From assembly GCA_025201345.1 (NCBI GenBank), contig JAIXMG010000005.1, forward strand, positions 62,001 through 126,000: a stretch of DNA of 64,000 bases, given 5' to 3'. Every line of letters begins with the position of its first letter. Within the stretch, counting starts at the first letter, position 1. Shown piece by piece: positions 22,593 through 32,449 of this stretch. The stretch comes from Thamnidium elegans. Its lineage: Eukaryota; Mucoromycota; Mucoromycetes; Mucorales; Mucoraceae. The notes beneath the pieces are model-generated. The model ran no database searches. It was given only the letters and a program-made list of their open reading frames with translations, and had not been told where the DNA came from. Position numbers and translations under genes: made by a program.

Positions 22593-25494
22593 TTATTTGA
22601 AAGCAGTCTGTGATTTAGTATGACTAGTAGCGTTTTTAAGTAACTCTAATTCTATATAAGCCTTTTCAAGCTCAAGAACAGATTCCTTATAGGCTTCTTC
22701 TCTTTCATTTAAAAGTATCCTCAAATTCATTTCGGTATCTTTACATTCTTCCAATTTTTGTACCAGACTAGCAATTTCATTTCGAGATTTGATATTAGCA
22801 GCTTCCAACCTCCCCATTTCAATATGAGCATGCGATATATCAGCACGGTTGTTTTCAATTGATAAGTTTTGAGCGACTTTGTTGGATAAATCAGCTATCA
22901 CTAATGCATCACTACGACCTTTAGCTTCTGCTTTAATAATCTGTTCGTAAAGCGCAGAGAGATTTTCTAAAGCTTGTTGGTGAGCCTCCTGGGCTACTTC
23001 AGATTGTGTTTGTGCGTCTCTAGCTCGTTCTTCAGCAAGCAGTCTAGCTGCTTTATCGTGTGTTGATTGTGATTGTGATTGTAATACGGACTTTTCTTTT
23101 GCCATCTTTTCGTCGTACACTTGGGCTAACCTGTGTTCGAGTACCTGTACTCGAGTAGATTCCAAAATATCTAAATCGTTATAGTTTCTTGTCTTTAAGG
23201 CAACGTATTTTGCTTTATAGTAAGCTGCTTCTTCCAATGCTACAGTTCGAATACGTTCTGCAAGTTCCATCTTTTGTGATAGAGATTCCGTTTGCTTTGA
23301 AACATTTGTTTTGATTTTCTTTATCTCTGCTTTGACATTGACTAATTGTTTAAACAACAATAGTTTTTCGCTATTATCATCACTTTCATCAGGACTAAAA
23401 CTCATGAGTAAAGCATGGTCGGCTTCTTCTTCTAAGGAGGTACCTCGTACATGTCGTGCAATAGATACTTCGGTACGCCACCATTGTTCCTTTTTCTTCA
23501 TTTCGTTTATAATCACATCCCGCGCAACGATTTCTCTTGAAAGGCGTTTCTTTTCTTCCGCGTCCAGGTGATGTACAGTCGGAGGCGTGATTTTTGGTTT
23601 GTTGGGTTGCGTTGATTCTCGTTTGAATTTCAAGGATGAATCCAACGCTCGATATGAGTCGCCTAATGTTGCACCTTCACGTGGTGGTCGTGGTGGTGGT
23701 GCAACATCGTGAGTAGTGGTTTGACGGTTGTTAGTTTCCATCGAGTGTGCAGGTTGGTTTAACTTTTGATCTATTATGGCAGGTAAAGGGCGGTTAAGGT
23801 CCATATGAGGAGATACAACTAATTGTCTTGTCATTGATTGTGGAGACTAAATGAAATATTAAGTATTATTTTTTTTTTTTAAAAAAAAATTAGTAACAAA
23901 AAAAACTCCTACTTTTAATACAGGATTTATATCGTCATTTAAGGTAGCCAAGTTATCTGTAAAACCTTCTGGTTGGCCGTTGACACGATTCACGTTACTC
24001 GATTCGTCTTCTGATTCTGACTTGTATTTTATTTTGGCTACAAAACATATATAAATATTTCTGTAGAATTTAAAAACACGTTTTTTTTTTTTACTTACAA
24101 CAATCTAAAATGTATACATGAGAACTATCATCTGTCTTCCCTGTTAAACATTCACCTCCAAATACATAGATTTTGTTTTGAACTACTGTTAATGTCGATC
24201 CGTATCGAGGAGATGGTGGTGTTCCCATATTTTGAAACATAAACCATCTTTTACCTTTTTTGTTTTTGTTTTGTTAGTTTGTCATATGTGACTAATCAAT
24301 TATACAAGCTTACTTTTTATACGATATGCACATAAATCACCTAATTCACACCCATTTAAACCTTTACCTCCAAATATATATATGGTATCATCTACAATAG
24401 CAGCTGCACAGCTTTCTCTCGGTGCGGGTATATAGCCTACAGCTGCTATTTGGTGCCAAATACGTGTGGATAAATCAAAGTACCAAATATCGTTGTACAA
24501 ATGGTTAGCATTTACACCACCAAAACTATACATTCATATATATATACTTTTTTTTAAAAAAAAAGTGATTTAAACAATAAATAAAAAACTTACATGTATA
24601 ACTTGTTATCATGAATAACTGAAACATGCCCTGATCTGGGAGAAGGTCCTTGGTTTTCATAGGCTATAAATTCCCATTCAGCTTTAGCTGGATCTATTAT
24701 AAAAGTTTAGAAAGGGGAGAGAGGATCTAAGTGATTTTTTTTTAAAAAAAAATTCGTACATTCTTTTACATTGAATGCGCAAAGATCATTCAAATACTTT
24801 CGTTGATAGTGTCCGCCCCAAATGTACATAATACCGTCGTTGGAGATACACATTGAATGACTCGCTCTTTCTGAAGGCAATTTTCCTTTGGTACGTACTC
24901 TGGACCATTGTCTAGAATCTAAAATAGGTTGATTTAGTAACATTTAACAGCAGAATTTTTAGAAGTCTAACTTTTTTTTTCTCTTACTGGTATGTAAAAC
25001 ATAAAAATATGGATCCCACATTTCTCCTGTATTAATTGGCTCTCCACCATAAACTTAAACATTAAATGTATTAGTTGTCATGGGAACTAAAAGGTTGTTA
25101 AGAGATTATTATACTTACGTAGCACAAACCCACCCATTGAATTAATGGTCGTAAAGCTTCTTGGTGAAGGAATATCACCTGATGTTGATAATGAAGTAGC
25201 AGATATATTATCTATTTGAAAAAAAAAAAAAAAAACGTGTTAATAAGCGTATAAAAATAAAATAAAAAAAATTCAGAATAAAAACTTGCTTATGTTTACA
25301 ATAAATGCATTCTTCTTGGTGTTTCCTTTGGTATGAATACCTCCATATATAATAAAATGTTGATTGTCGAGCATAGTTGCTCCATGTCCAAATCTCGGAA
25401 GTGCATGGCTCGTTCCTCCTAATTTACGTTGAGACCATGGGTATATCGATTTTTCGGTATGGTTCCCTTTTGTAAACTTTGAGAATAAAGACAT
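22593..25494 (-). CDS. Kelch-repeat / coiled-coil cell-polarity protein (Tea1/Kel1-like)
   Basis: Nine exons: 25494-25290, 25211-25119, 25053-24988, 24918-24760, 24693-24594, 24525-24314, 24254-24099, 24037-23913, 23846-22593 (721 aa, all phases consistent). Residues about 30-290 form kelch blades, visible as repeated GG and W pairs: IIYGGIHTKG, SRQWSRVRTKGKLPSERASH, MYIWGGHY, LYIFGGVNANHLYNDIWYFD, IYIFGGKGLNG and IYVFGGECLTG. A serine-rich linker leads to a long C-terminal coiled coil (about residues 400-721). This is the architecture of Tea1, Kel1 and KelA, which sit at growing tips and link microtubule ends to polarity and actin factors. The first intron appears to be GC-AG. Overall assignment is by architecture, not by strict orthology. 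Confidence 0.87.
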
Positions 25495-25979
25495 TTTTTT
25501 TAAAAAAGAAAAAAGGGCTTTTATTATAAAAACAAATAGTCTTTTTTTTTTTTTTTTTTTTTTTTTTGAAAAAGAAAAATATGAAGTAAGAGATACAAAC
25601 AATAATAAAAAAAAAAAAATCTCGATTAAACTTGTTGCAATATAAAAAAAAGTTAAAATTAGAAAAATCATTTCCCGACTTCAAGTTTGGAATATATTTT
25701 TCTCTATTGTTTGACGCGGTTGGCAAAAAAAAATAATACTTAATCTAAAAACGCTTTTTTTTTTTTAGAAAAAAACAGGGGGGATCTATAAGAAATTATG
25801 TAAGCAATCTGCATCTTCTGTACTTTGTCACTTTACAAAAAAAAAAGGACTTTTGCTTTTTTATCAAAATGACTGTATTAAATCATTCTTCGGGTTCTGT
25901 TACAAAACTTCAGTAAGAGTGACGCTAAACCTTATTTAGCCTATAAAGTAACATTGTTTGTTAGAACCTTTCGAGGTTT
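25495..25979. other. Upstream region of the kelch gene
   Basis: Contains a long T run (25541-25567) and other homopolymers directly upstream of the kelch ATG. Open frames here are translated homopolymer. No independent gene seen. Confidence 0.4.
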
Positions 25980-26430
25980 TTTTATTTTCAGTGCGGCTGG
26001 AAAAACAAATGTCGGTTATCCAAAAATAAATGGCGCTAGCTGAAATCACTCATTCCAACGTAGTTCTTGAAACCATTTCGAGCCAGAAATCCTACTTAAG
26101 TCTCAAGCCAGCAGAGAAAGGAACCATCACCAAGGATGTTACAGCAAAGACTGTAGAAATGGTCAAACTAACAGGAAGCAGCGTCTACAAAGACTACAAT
26201 GACCAAACCAGAGAGCTATTTATCGATCGAATGATCGAAAGTCCTATGGAAAAAGGAAAAGTGACTTTGACGAATACGTAAGCCAATTGATGATGTTGAA
26301 TTCGCGTGACATACACAGACTTGTACACTTAATGTAGATAAAATAAACGGTTTTCTCCTAGATCCTACACCTAAAAGAAATATCGTACTGGTAGATGTAA
26401 TGCCTCTCATAGGTATAGTCTAAATTATGT
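25980..26430 (+). pseudogene. Possible transposase N-terminal remnant
   Basis: ORF 26030-26281 (83 aa) ends with VYKDYNDQTRELFIDRMIES, which resembles the start of the helix-turn-helix domain of Tc1-like transposases. Coding-like text continues to about 26420 in shifted frames (SQLMMLNSRDIHRLVHL; LLDPTPKRNIVLVDVMPL). Composition is more balanced than the surrounding AT-rich DNA. Assignment is tentative because no DDE part follows. Confidence 0.3.
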
Positions 26431-27612
26431 CAAAGACCAACAAGTACTGACTATTGATTGTTTCACATACACTATAGAAGCCCCAATGTTACTGAGAGCG
26501 ATAAAAAAAAAGAAAATGACCAGAGAATAGTTTTAGAACGGATGAACTGAAGGTGTAACTACCAGACATAATATATTATACTTTACATGAGTCTGTTTAT
26601 TTAACTGATGCTCTTTATATTAACACACACATATTGTATGGCTTCTTTTCTTATGCTAATGGCCTTTATATATGAATGACCTCTGGGTGGTGCTTCCATA
26701 TTAAATGGCTACTTTTCTGAAAATATAGTTTCTTCTACTAATTGGCCTCTATACTGGCATTCTTTTGCTGCTGAAGTTGGACGGTGAGCTGACGGTATAC
26801 TTGAGCTTTGGACTGGTCCTTGATAAGTGCCAAGATCTATTTTTTTTCCCCCTCTGCTATGACTAGAGGTTCTGTAAAATGATAGAATTTGTTCTTTTTT
26901 AAAATAATTTTAATTACAAATGCATCTGTTAACGCCCACAGAGCTTTATTTAATGGTGTTGTATTTATACTAGTAGCAGGTTCCTCTTCTGTTGATGATG
27001 GTCTCTTTTTTAATGGTTGGTGGTGTGTTATGAACGCTTATTGATACCAGTCTCTAGTAATAGTTACTTAATTTTGCCGATATAGTACTTCTAAAATTTC
27101 CCGTAAGCCGTGATATAGTCATGTCCACAAAAGTAAAAATTTAAATGAGAATAGAGCAATTAGTAATGTAATCTTTCATAATTAATATATTTAGTTAGCA
27201 ATATACATCAAGCGGCCTCTACATAAACGGTTTATCGTCAGATGCATAAAACAATTTTTATATACCAGCTTATTCAGCGCTTATGTAGGAATTTAACCCA
27301 AGGGGTGCGATACGATCAAGTCGTAAAGATGCACTTAAGCAAAACGACTGGGGCATTACTCAATCATATAAAGGGCTTATCTGATCCAGTCATACTACGC
27401 CTTTGCAGATCAGATAAGCAAGAGAAGAGCAATACGATATAATCGTAAAGCCGGGGATCTTACTTATCATGCAAAGTGATTCTAACCGCCCATTAGACCT
27501 TTATAGAGCAAGCGAGCACGAGGAGTGCGATACGATCTGGTTGTAAAGATACACTCATGCTAATTGAGTAACCCTAACGTACATCATTTCCGTAGTTACT
27601 TACAAAGAAGAA
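26431..27612. other. Repeat-rich region without an intact gene
   Basis: No convincing gene. Minus-strand frames near 26880-26700 (DQSKAQVYRQLTVQLQQQK) look like a glutamine-rich decayed coding piece. At 27311, 27433 and 27531 the short imperfect palindrome TACGATnnnnnTCGTA recurs, with similar flanks at the first and third (GTGCGA before, AAGATrCACT after). Confidence 0.35.
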
Positions 27613-28034
27613 GGTTAATTCTTGGTACACCACCAGTGCCAATTTATGACGTGATTTTTTGATACACTTCCAACAAATCACAGTTAAAAAACAAGTTTTC
27701 AATTACGTATGAGTACGTGAGAAAGTAAATATAATATGATAAATAAATTCTTTTTATCATGATTAAATTAACCTATTTATTCCATCCTTTTCTTTCCCTT
27801 TTTTTTTTAAAAAAAAAATGAATTCATATACAAGCAAGTACTTTTTATATAATCAAATGTCCAAATATTTCAAAATGGGCTTCCTTATGATATGGTGGTG
27901 TCGTTGCAAACGAATACTGCGAAAACAAAATTATGTTATAGATGTAAATGGAGGTGTACCAGGAATTTCTCCTGGACCAAATAATGTTCTCCAGGAATCT
28001 TTCTCCATTTTAGTCTTCAAAGCTCTCATTTGAA
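27613..28034 (+). repeat. Dispersed repeat R1, copy 2
   Basis: Closely related to 40626-41056 along about 420 bp and to the reverse complement of 21519-21818. Begins GGTTAATTCTTGGTACACCA. Carries a T10A10-type palindrome at about 27800-27819 and an ORF starting at 27818. Near its other end, 27950-27982 reads as an imperfect inverted copy of the start (GGAGGTGTACCAGGAATTTC). Similarity to the 40-kb copy stops at the sequence TCTCATTTGAAT. Confidence 0.8.
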
Positions 28035-28116
28035 TATTATCCTAAGATGGTAATAATTCAGAAACTATTAGAATCTTTATCTATCTATTTTAACTTATCT
28101 TTGTTGTATGTTTTAG

Positions 28117-28671
28117 GCCAAATTTAAAGAGTAAAGAAGCTGAAAATTACAACTCTGTAAATAAGCAACGTCGTCCAGATGCGGTTGTCTTAACCATTCA
28201 TCAGCATCATTTTGGTTTTAATAGGGCTTTTGGCAAAGCAAAAACTGAACAAAGAAAAAAAGAAAAGTATGAACTTGTTAAAGACTTGATCAGAATTGGA
28301 ATTTTTCCAAAGAAACGATCGATACAAACGACATTAAAAGTTCTATTGGATTTTAGGCCATTGGTAAGTATTTATCAGTCTTACCTATCGTTTTTATGCA
28401 CATCTTTAGCGAAAAAAAAAACAGGCAATAATTATATGCTATGGTTGAGTTTGCGAAAGTAACTGTTCCAATGTATTTGTCTGAGCTCCCAATGTTCATT
28501 TCACAAATTGGTACTTTGCTTCAAGTAAAGCATTGCGTCGATGTAACTTGTTCACAGTTGGAACCAAATATTGATGATACCTGGAAGGCTGCTGCTCTGG
28601 ATTCCCCTAATTTTAAAATTTACATACATTCATCTAAGCAAGCGAATAGACCTTCTTCCATTATATTTTAG
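28117..28671 (+). pseudogene. Element-associated protein of the RPDAV type, probably broken
   Basis: Exon 28117-28363 opens with acceptor TTTTAG and ends at donor GTAAGT. It encodes NKQRRPDAVVLTIHQHHFGF, then a GKAK, then KYELVKDLIRIGIF. A second block 28441-28671 reads MVEFAKVTVPMYLSELPMFI. I associate this order (RPDA, about 20 residues, GxxK, DLxRLGIF, then FAKVxxPxxLxELP) with a highly repeated Mucorales protein family. No in-frame join of the two blocks was found, so it is probably inactive. A PD-(D/E)xK nuclease-like spacing is conceivable, but the expected E-x-K is K-A-K here. Confidence 0.4.
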
Positions 28672-28771
28672 TGGAGTTTAATGGGCCTGTTTCGGTTTTT
28701 TACTTTTTTCTAAAGTTAATGCATTTGATAAAAATAATTGTTCAAGATTATATCTAAATACAGATTACTAA

Positions 28772-29384
28772 GAGCATCCACAGCGGTGCACTTAAATAGT
28801 CACTACATTTAATAAGTGATTAATTCTAGTGAATTTTGCTCGCAGCGGTTGCACTAGAATAGTCATTTAATAAGTGATCAAAAAATAAAAGTTAAAAAAG
28901 TCACTACATCTAGTGTGCACATTTCCTCGACTTTCTTTTTTCCTTAATAAATTTTAATAAATTTTAATATCAAATGAGCAAGATGGATACCGAGTATTCT
29001 TAGCAAAGTACTGCTTATACAATCTTTCATGCTCCCCTTCTTTATCGCGTTCGATGTAGATTTTTTTCTTCTGGTTATTTTCTTCTACCTCTCTCTCATT
29101 TCTCTCCTTTCTCTTCTTCAACACAAAAAACATAAGTGCATCGCGAATGCTTGATAGCGCTCGCGATTGATTGTTTGAATCCTCAATAAGATGATAGATT
29201 AGTTTACGGCTGTTCATATCTGTATGCCAAGAAAAGTATATATATATTTATTTATTTTTTGTAAAGTATAATAGCAAATGTTCACTTATTTTTTGACCGC
29301 CGCGAACTCATCGAAAAAAGTCACTGAATTCATTGTCCGATGGAAAAATTAGTCACTTATTAAGTTTCACCGCTGCGGATGCTC
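28772..29384. mobile_element. Short PIF/Harbinger-type element with TAA target duplication
   Basis: The ends are inverted repeats: left GAGCATCCACAGCGGTG (28772-28788), right, read on the minus strand, GAGCATCCGCAGCGGTG (29384-29368), with one mismatch in 17. The flanking trinucleotide TAA is present on both sides (28769-28771 and 29385-29387), the 3-bp TWA duplication expected for PIF/Harbinger. It is 613 bp with no transposase, so a non-autonomous element. Inside, the minus-strand ORF 28954-29217 (87 aa, Lys/Glu-rich) may be a remnant of the element's second gene; I cannot identify it. Confidence 0.8.
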
Positions 29385-29387
29385 TAA

Positions 29388-30468
29388 CTGCTCTATGTAC
29401 AAGGTGTTGCTGGTGGCCCCAAAGGTGTATGTCATGGTAAAGATATGAAAATGCTTTCTTCCTCGCTGTTCTGAAGATTTCCATGTAGCAGTCAACACTC
29501 TGTCTTCTTTCTCACAATTACGAGATATGGTATGCAAGCTAGTATAATCAACAGCTGCAAACAAAGGAAAGATAAGTGACATTCTCGGTTGGATTTGTAA
29601 ACCAATAATTGGTATCAAAACAGTAGGTTTAGAGCAGAGTTAAATAGTACATCTCAAATCCTTTTTAATAAAGTTATATATGTGAGCTTGTATCGTATCT
29701 GCAGTCTTTATGACCGTATACTTTTGTGATAGTTTCTTTCTCTTTTGGTATGTGACTCAAATATAATTTTTGGCTCGTTATGGTTTTTTTTTTTAAGTAA
29801 TAGTCAGGACGGACAAAATTTATCAGCTATACTGTAGCTCAATTATCTACCGAGGATGGTATTGTTGTTTCGCCCACTTATCTTTAGGGAGATAACGGCG
29901 CTTTTACTTATTATAACTTAAGATATTGGATAGGTATTGAGAATCGTCAACTTTTATTGCCTTAACAAAATAGAATACAAAAATGAAGAGGTATAAAAAC
30001 TCTTTTTTTTTTATTTTAGAATTCAGTATACCAATCAATATAGTAACAAAGGGTTACTATAATTAGTTGAAATAGAGTAACTATGAGTTACTAAATTATT
30101 TGTTGAGACCATGGTACACTAAAAAAAAAAAAAAAAAAAAAAAAAGAAAGAATAGTAACATAAGTTACTGGAAACAATTTACCTTTTTTTGGTTGTTGAT
30201 TTTGTTTTATAATTTTTTTTTTTGTGACTATAAAATGTAAATGATAAGGTTGATAAAAGAGAACGGATAATAATAGTAGATAAATATAAAAGGGGAGAAA
30301 AAAAAAGAAGATAGAAAAAAAAAAAAAATATTTTGGGTTAAAAAAAAAAAAAAAAGAAAAAGAAAAAAGAAAAAAAAAAATCCAGGGACCTTTGTGTGCC
30401 CCTGTGAGTGTGAGTGTGAGTGTGAGTGTGAGTGTGGGTGTGAGTGTGAGTGTGTATGTGAGTGTGTT
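29388..30468. repeat. AT-rich and simple-repeat region; GTGAGT tract
   Basis: A minus-strand open frame at 29618-29388 (FAAVDYTSLHTISRN, then KEDRVLTATWKSSEQ) has coding-like composition but no recognised domain; its end is cut by the PIF-type insertion at 29387. Downstream are poly-A runs (30120-30145, 30340-30380) and an interrupted (GTGAGT)n tract at about 30401-30468, immediately 3' of the cyclin gene. Confidence 0.5.
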
Positions 30469-31539
30469 TTAATAGTTGAAGTTTCCCCATGAAATAGGTC
30501 TTGCAGTAGAAAAATCCGAGTAAGAATAGTCTTGACAACGATTTAAGCTGTAAGCGAGGGGATCCCATGATGATTGAGACAAGTTAGTGATAGGATTGTA
30601 TCCGTAACCAACAGGTGGTTGCATAACGTACGGTAATTGGGTCGGAGGAGACTTTTGTTGTAAAAAGTGCTGATACCTGTTATGTGAGTTCTCTATTTGT
30701 AATTTGATAGCATCATCATAAACATTTAATTGATATAATCCAAGCGTTTGTAATGTTAACAAAACCAGTTGTTGTCTTTGTGAACTAGTAATATCATACA
30801 ATGATACATAGGATCTTTCACGACATAATTCCAATAAATGTTTCCAATTATCATAATCATCTTTTCGTACAAACAGATTATATTCTAATGCTTCCAGGAA
30901 CTCTGCTTCCATAATATTTAGATCGCGTACTTTCATACCACTTACATCTGACCAAGTCTTGTTTGTGAATGTGTTGTCATCCAAGAATTTATTTGCTATT
31001 TTTTGTGGTCATGTTAGTTTATGTGTATATTTTATTTTTATTTTTCTAACTTACCCAACATTAAGGCTACAATAAACAATCGGTATTCGGAGCCTTCTGC
31101 TCCTTCAATCGATGGATTTGACTGTAAGAGAATAGCAATATACTTTAATGAAAGATATACTGCTGATTCTTGTAACTGAGTTGCAGTAAGAACCTAAATA
31201 TAGTGATGTTTAGTTAATACCTTTTTTTTAATCTTTTTAGGAAATCATTTACTCTTTTACCTGATAACAGAACTTCTTAAATGCGGGGCTAGCAGTATAC
31301 GAGAGGGAGTGATCACCTAGAGGAGAATAATTGTTTGCTCTACTCATAGGTTTTCTAGATTGCCACATGAGGTACGCCATTTCATTGTTTGCAAATGATC
31401 GATCGGTTGCCATGGCCTTTCTAGCATGCCACATCAAATAAACCATGGAAGAGGCAAACTCAGAGAGCTGAGATATACCATAACTTCCAGTACTGAAAGT
31501 CGGCTCGTTTGGTGAAGTAAACAACTGAGTTGGCAACAT
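30469..31539 (-). CDS. Pho85-type cyclin (PHO80/CLG1-like)
   Basis: Three exons, 31539-31261, 31193-31055 and 30995-30469, give 314 aa with consistent phases. The cyclin box of the PHO80 class is visible: [51 protein letters not shown] and IMEAEFLEALEYNLFV. It should bind a Pho85-like CDK (nutrient and polarity signalling). The N-terminal 90 residues (SSMVYLMWHARKAM and its near repeat EMAYLMWQSRKPM) carry a duplicated YLMWxxRKxM motif. The C-terminus is Tyr/Pro-rich. The pattern recalls yeast CLG1 more than PCL1, but the exact orthologue is uncertain. Confidence 0.88.
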
Positions 31540-31793
31540 AGTTGTTGGGAAGTTTTTCTCTTTTATTTTTTTTTAAAGTTTCTTTTTCAAATATATATAC
31601 AGAAAAAAAAAAAAAAAAAGCTTATAACAATAAAAAAGAAGTTCTTTTTTAATATAAACTTTTTGTGGTATTTTTTTTTTTCTCTTTCAAAAAAAAGGAA
31701 AGAGATCTCTATTTAATTAAAAGGAAAAAAATAAAGAATAATATATATATAAAGAACGTAATTTCTCTTTTATTTTTTATAAATGGGTGAGTT

Positions 31794-31843
<50 letters not shown>

Positions 31844-32242
31844 AGGTAAAAAAGGAACCAAGGTACCAAACATAATTGCTGTGCACCCTTTTTAAACGAA
31901 GAAAATTTTTCTCTTTGTCTCACGTGATATGTACCTTAAGCCTCCAAAGGGGGAGTAAAAGAGAGGTTAGCCAATTATAATGTTAGAATAGTACATTATC
32001 ATTTCCCCTTTGTATGAATCGTTTATATATCCGAGTTCATTCTTTTTCTTTTTTCTTTTTCCTTTATTAAGTCTTTGGTTCCATAGCTACTAGGATAAAA
32101 TTTGCACCGTTTATCATTTAATTGGATATATATATATATTAGTCGAGTCATCTACAGATACCTTTTTGTAGCACTTGGTCATTTGTCAGATTCTATAATT
32201 ATTAATCAAAAGTCCTAATAATTGGAGTTTATTTAAAAAAGA
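31540..32242. other. Intergenic between cyclin and cysteine-rich peptide genes
   Basis: AT-rich promoter region shared by two divergent genes. A run of about 42 A (31800-31841) and several TATATA tracts (31741-31752, 32130-32140) are the main features. No gene seen. Confidence 0.4.
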
Positions 32243-32449
32243 ATGGAATTAAAATACTTATTAATAATATTTATATTTAATATATTTATTATGTCGACAA
32301 AAGGTGCAAAGGAAGAACATTGTCCTCCAGATATCTGCACTTACATAAAACTTAAATGTGATTCAACTTTTTTTAATAGTTGTAAAGATGAAGATTTGCT
32401 TCCTAGAGGCTCTGGCTATTGTGGTTGTTGCCCATCATGCAAAAAATAA
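32243..32449 (+). CDS. Small secreted cysteine-rich peptide
   Basis: A 68-aa single-exon ORF. Residues 1-22 are a strong signal peptide (LLIIFIFNIFIMSTKGA). The mature part has eight cysteines in about 45 residues, spaced C-x4-C-x7-C-x7-C-x14-C-x-C-C-x2-C, ending GYCGCCPSCKK. The GCGCCxxC-like ending recalls IGFBP/single-insulin-binding-type domains and other disulfide-rich secreted peptides, but the fungus and the length make the similarity only suggestive. It stands alone between AT-rich spacers. It could be an effector-like or antimicrobial-like peptide; function is not shown by the sequence. The start is the only ATG before the hydrophobic segment. Confidence 0.6.
   Translation: MELKYLLIIFIFNIFIMSTKGAKEEHCPPDICTYIKLKCDSTFFNSCKDEDLLPRGSGYCGCCPSCKK

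Noticed and set aside
21818..27613. R1 termini in opposite orientation at both ends, suggesting one 5.8-kb element
   Set aside because: The interval contains the intact nine-exon kelch host gene, and each terminus continues into the R1 body on its outer side. Two separate copies explain it better.
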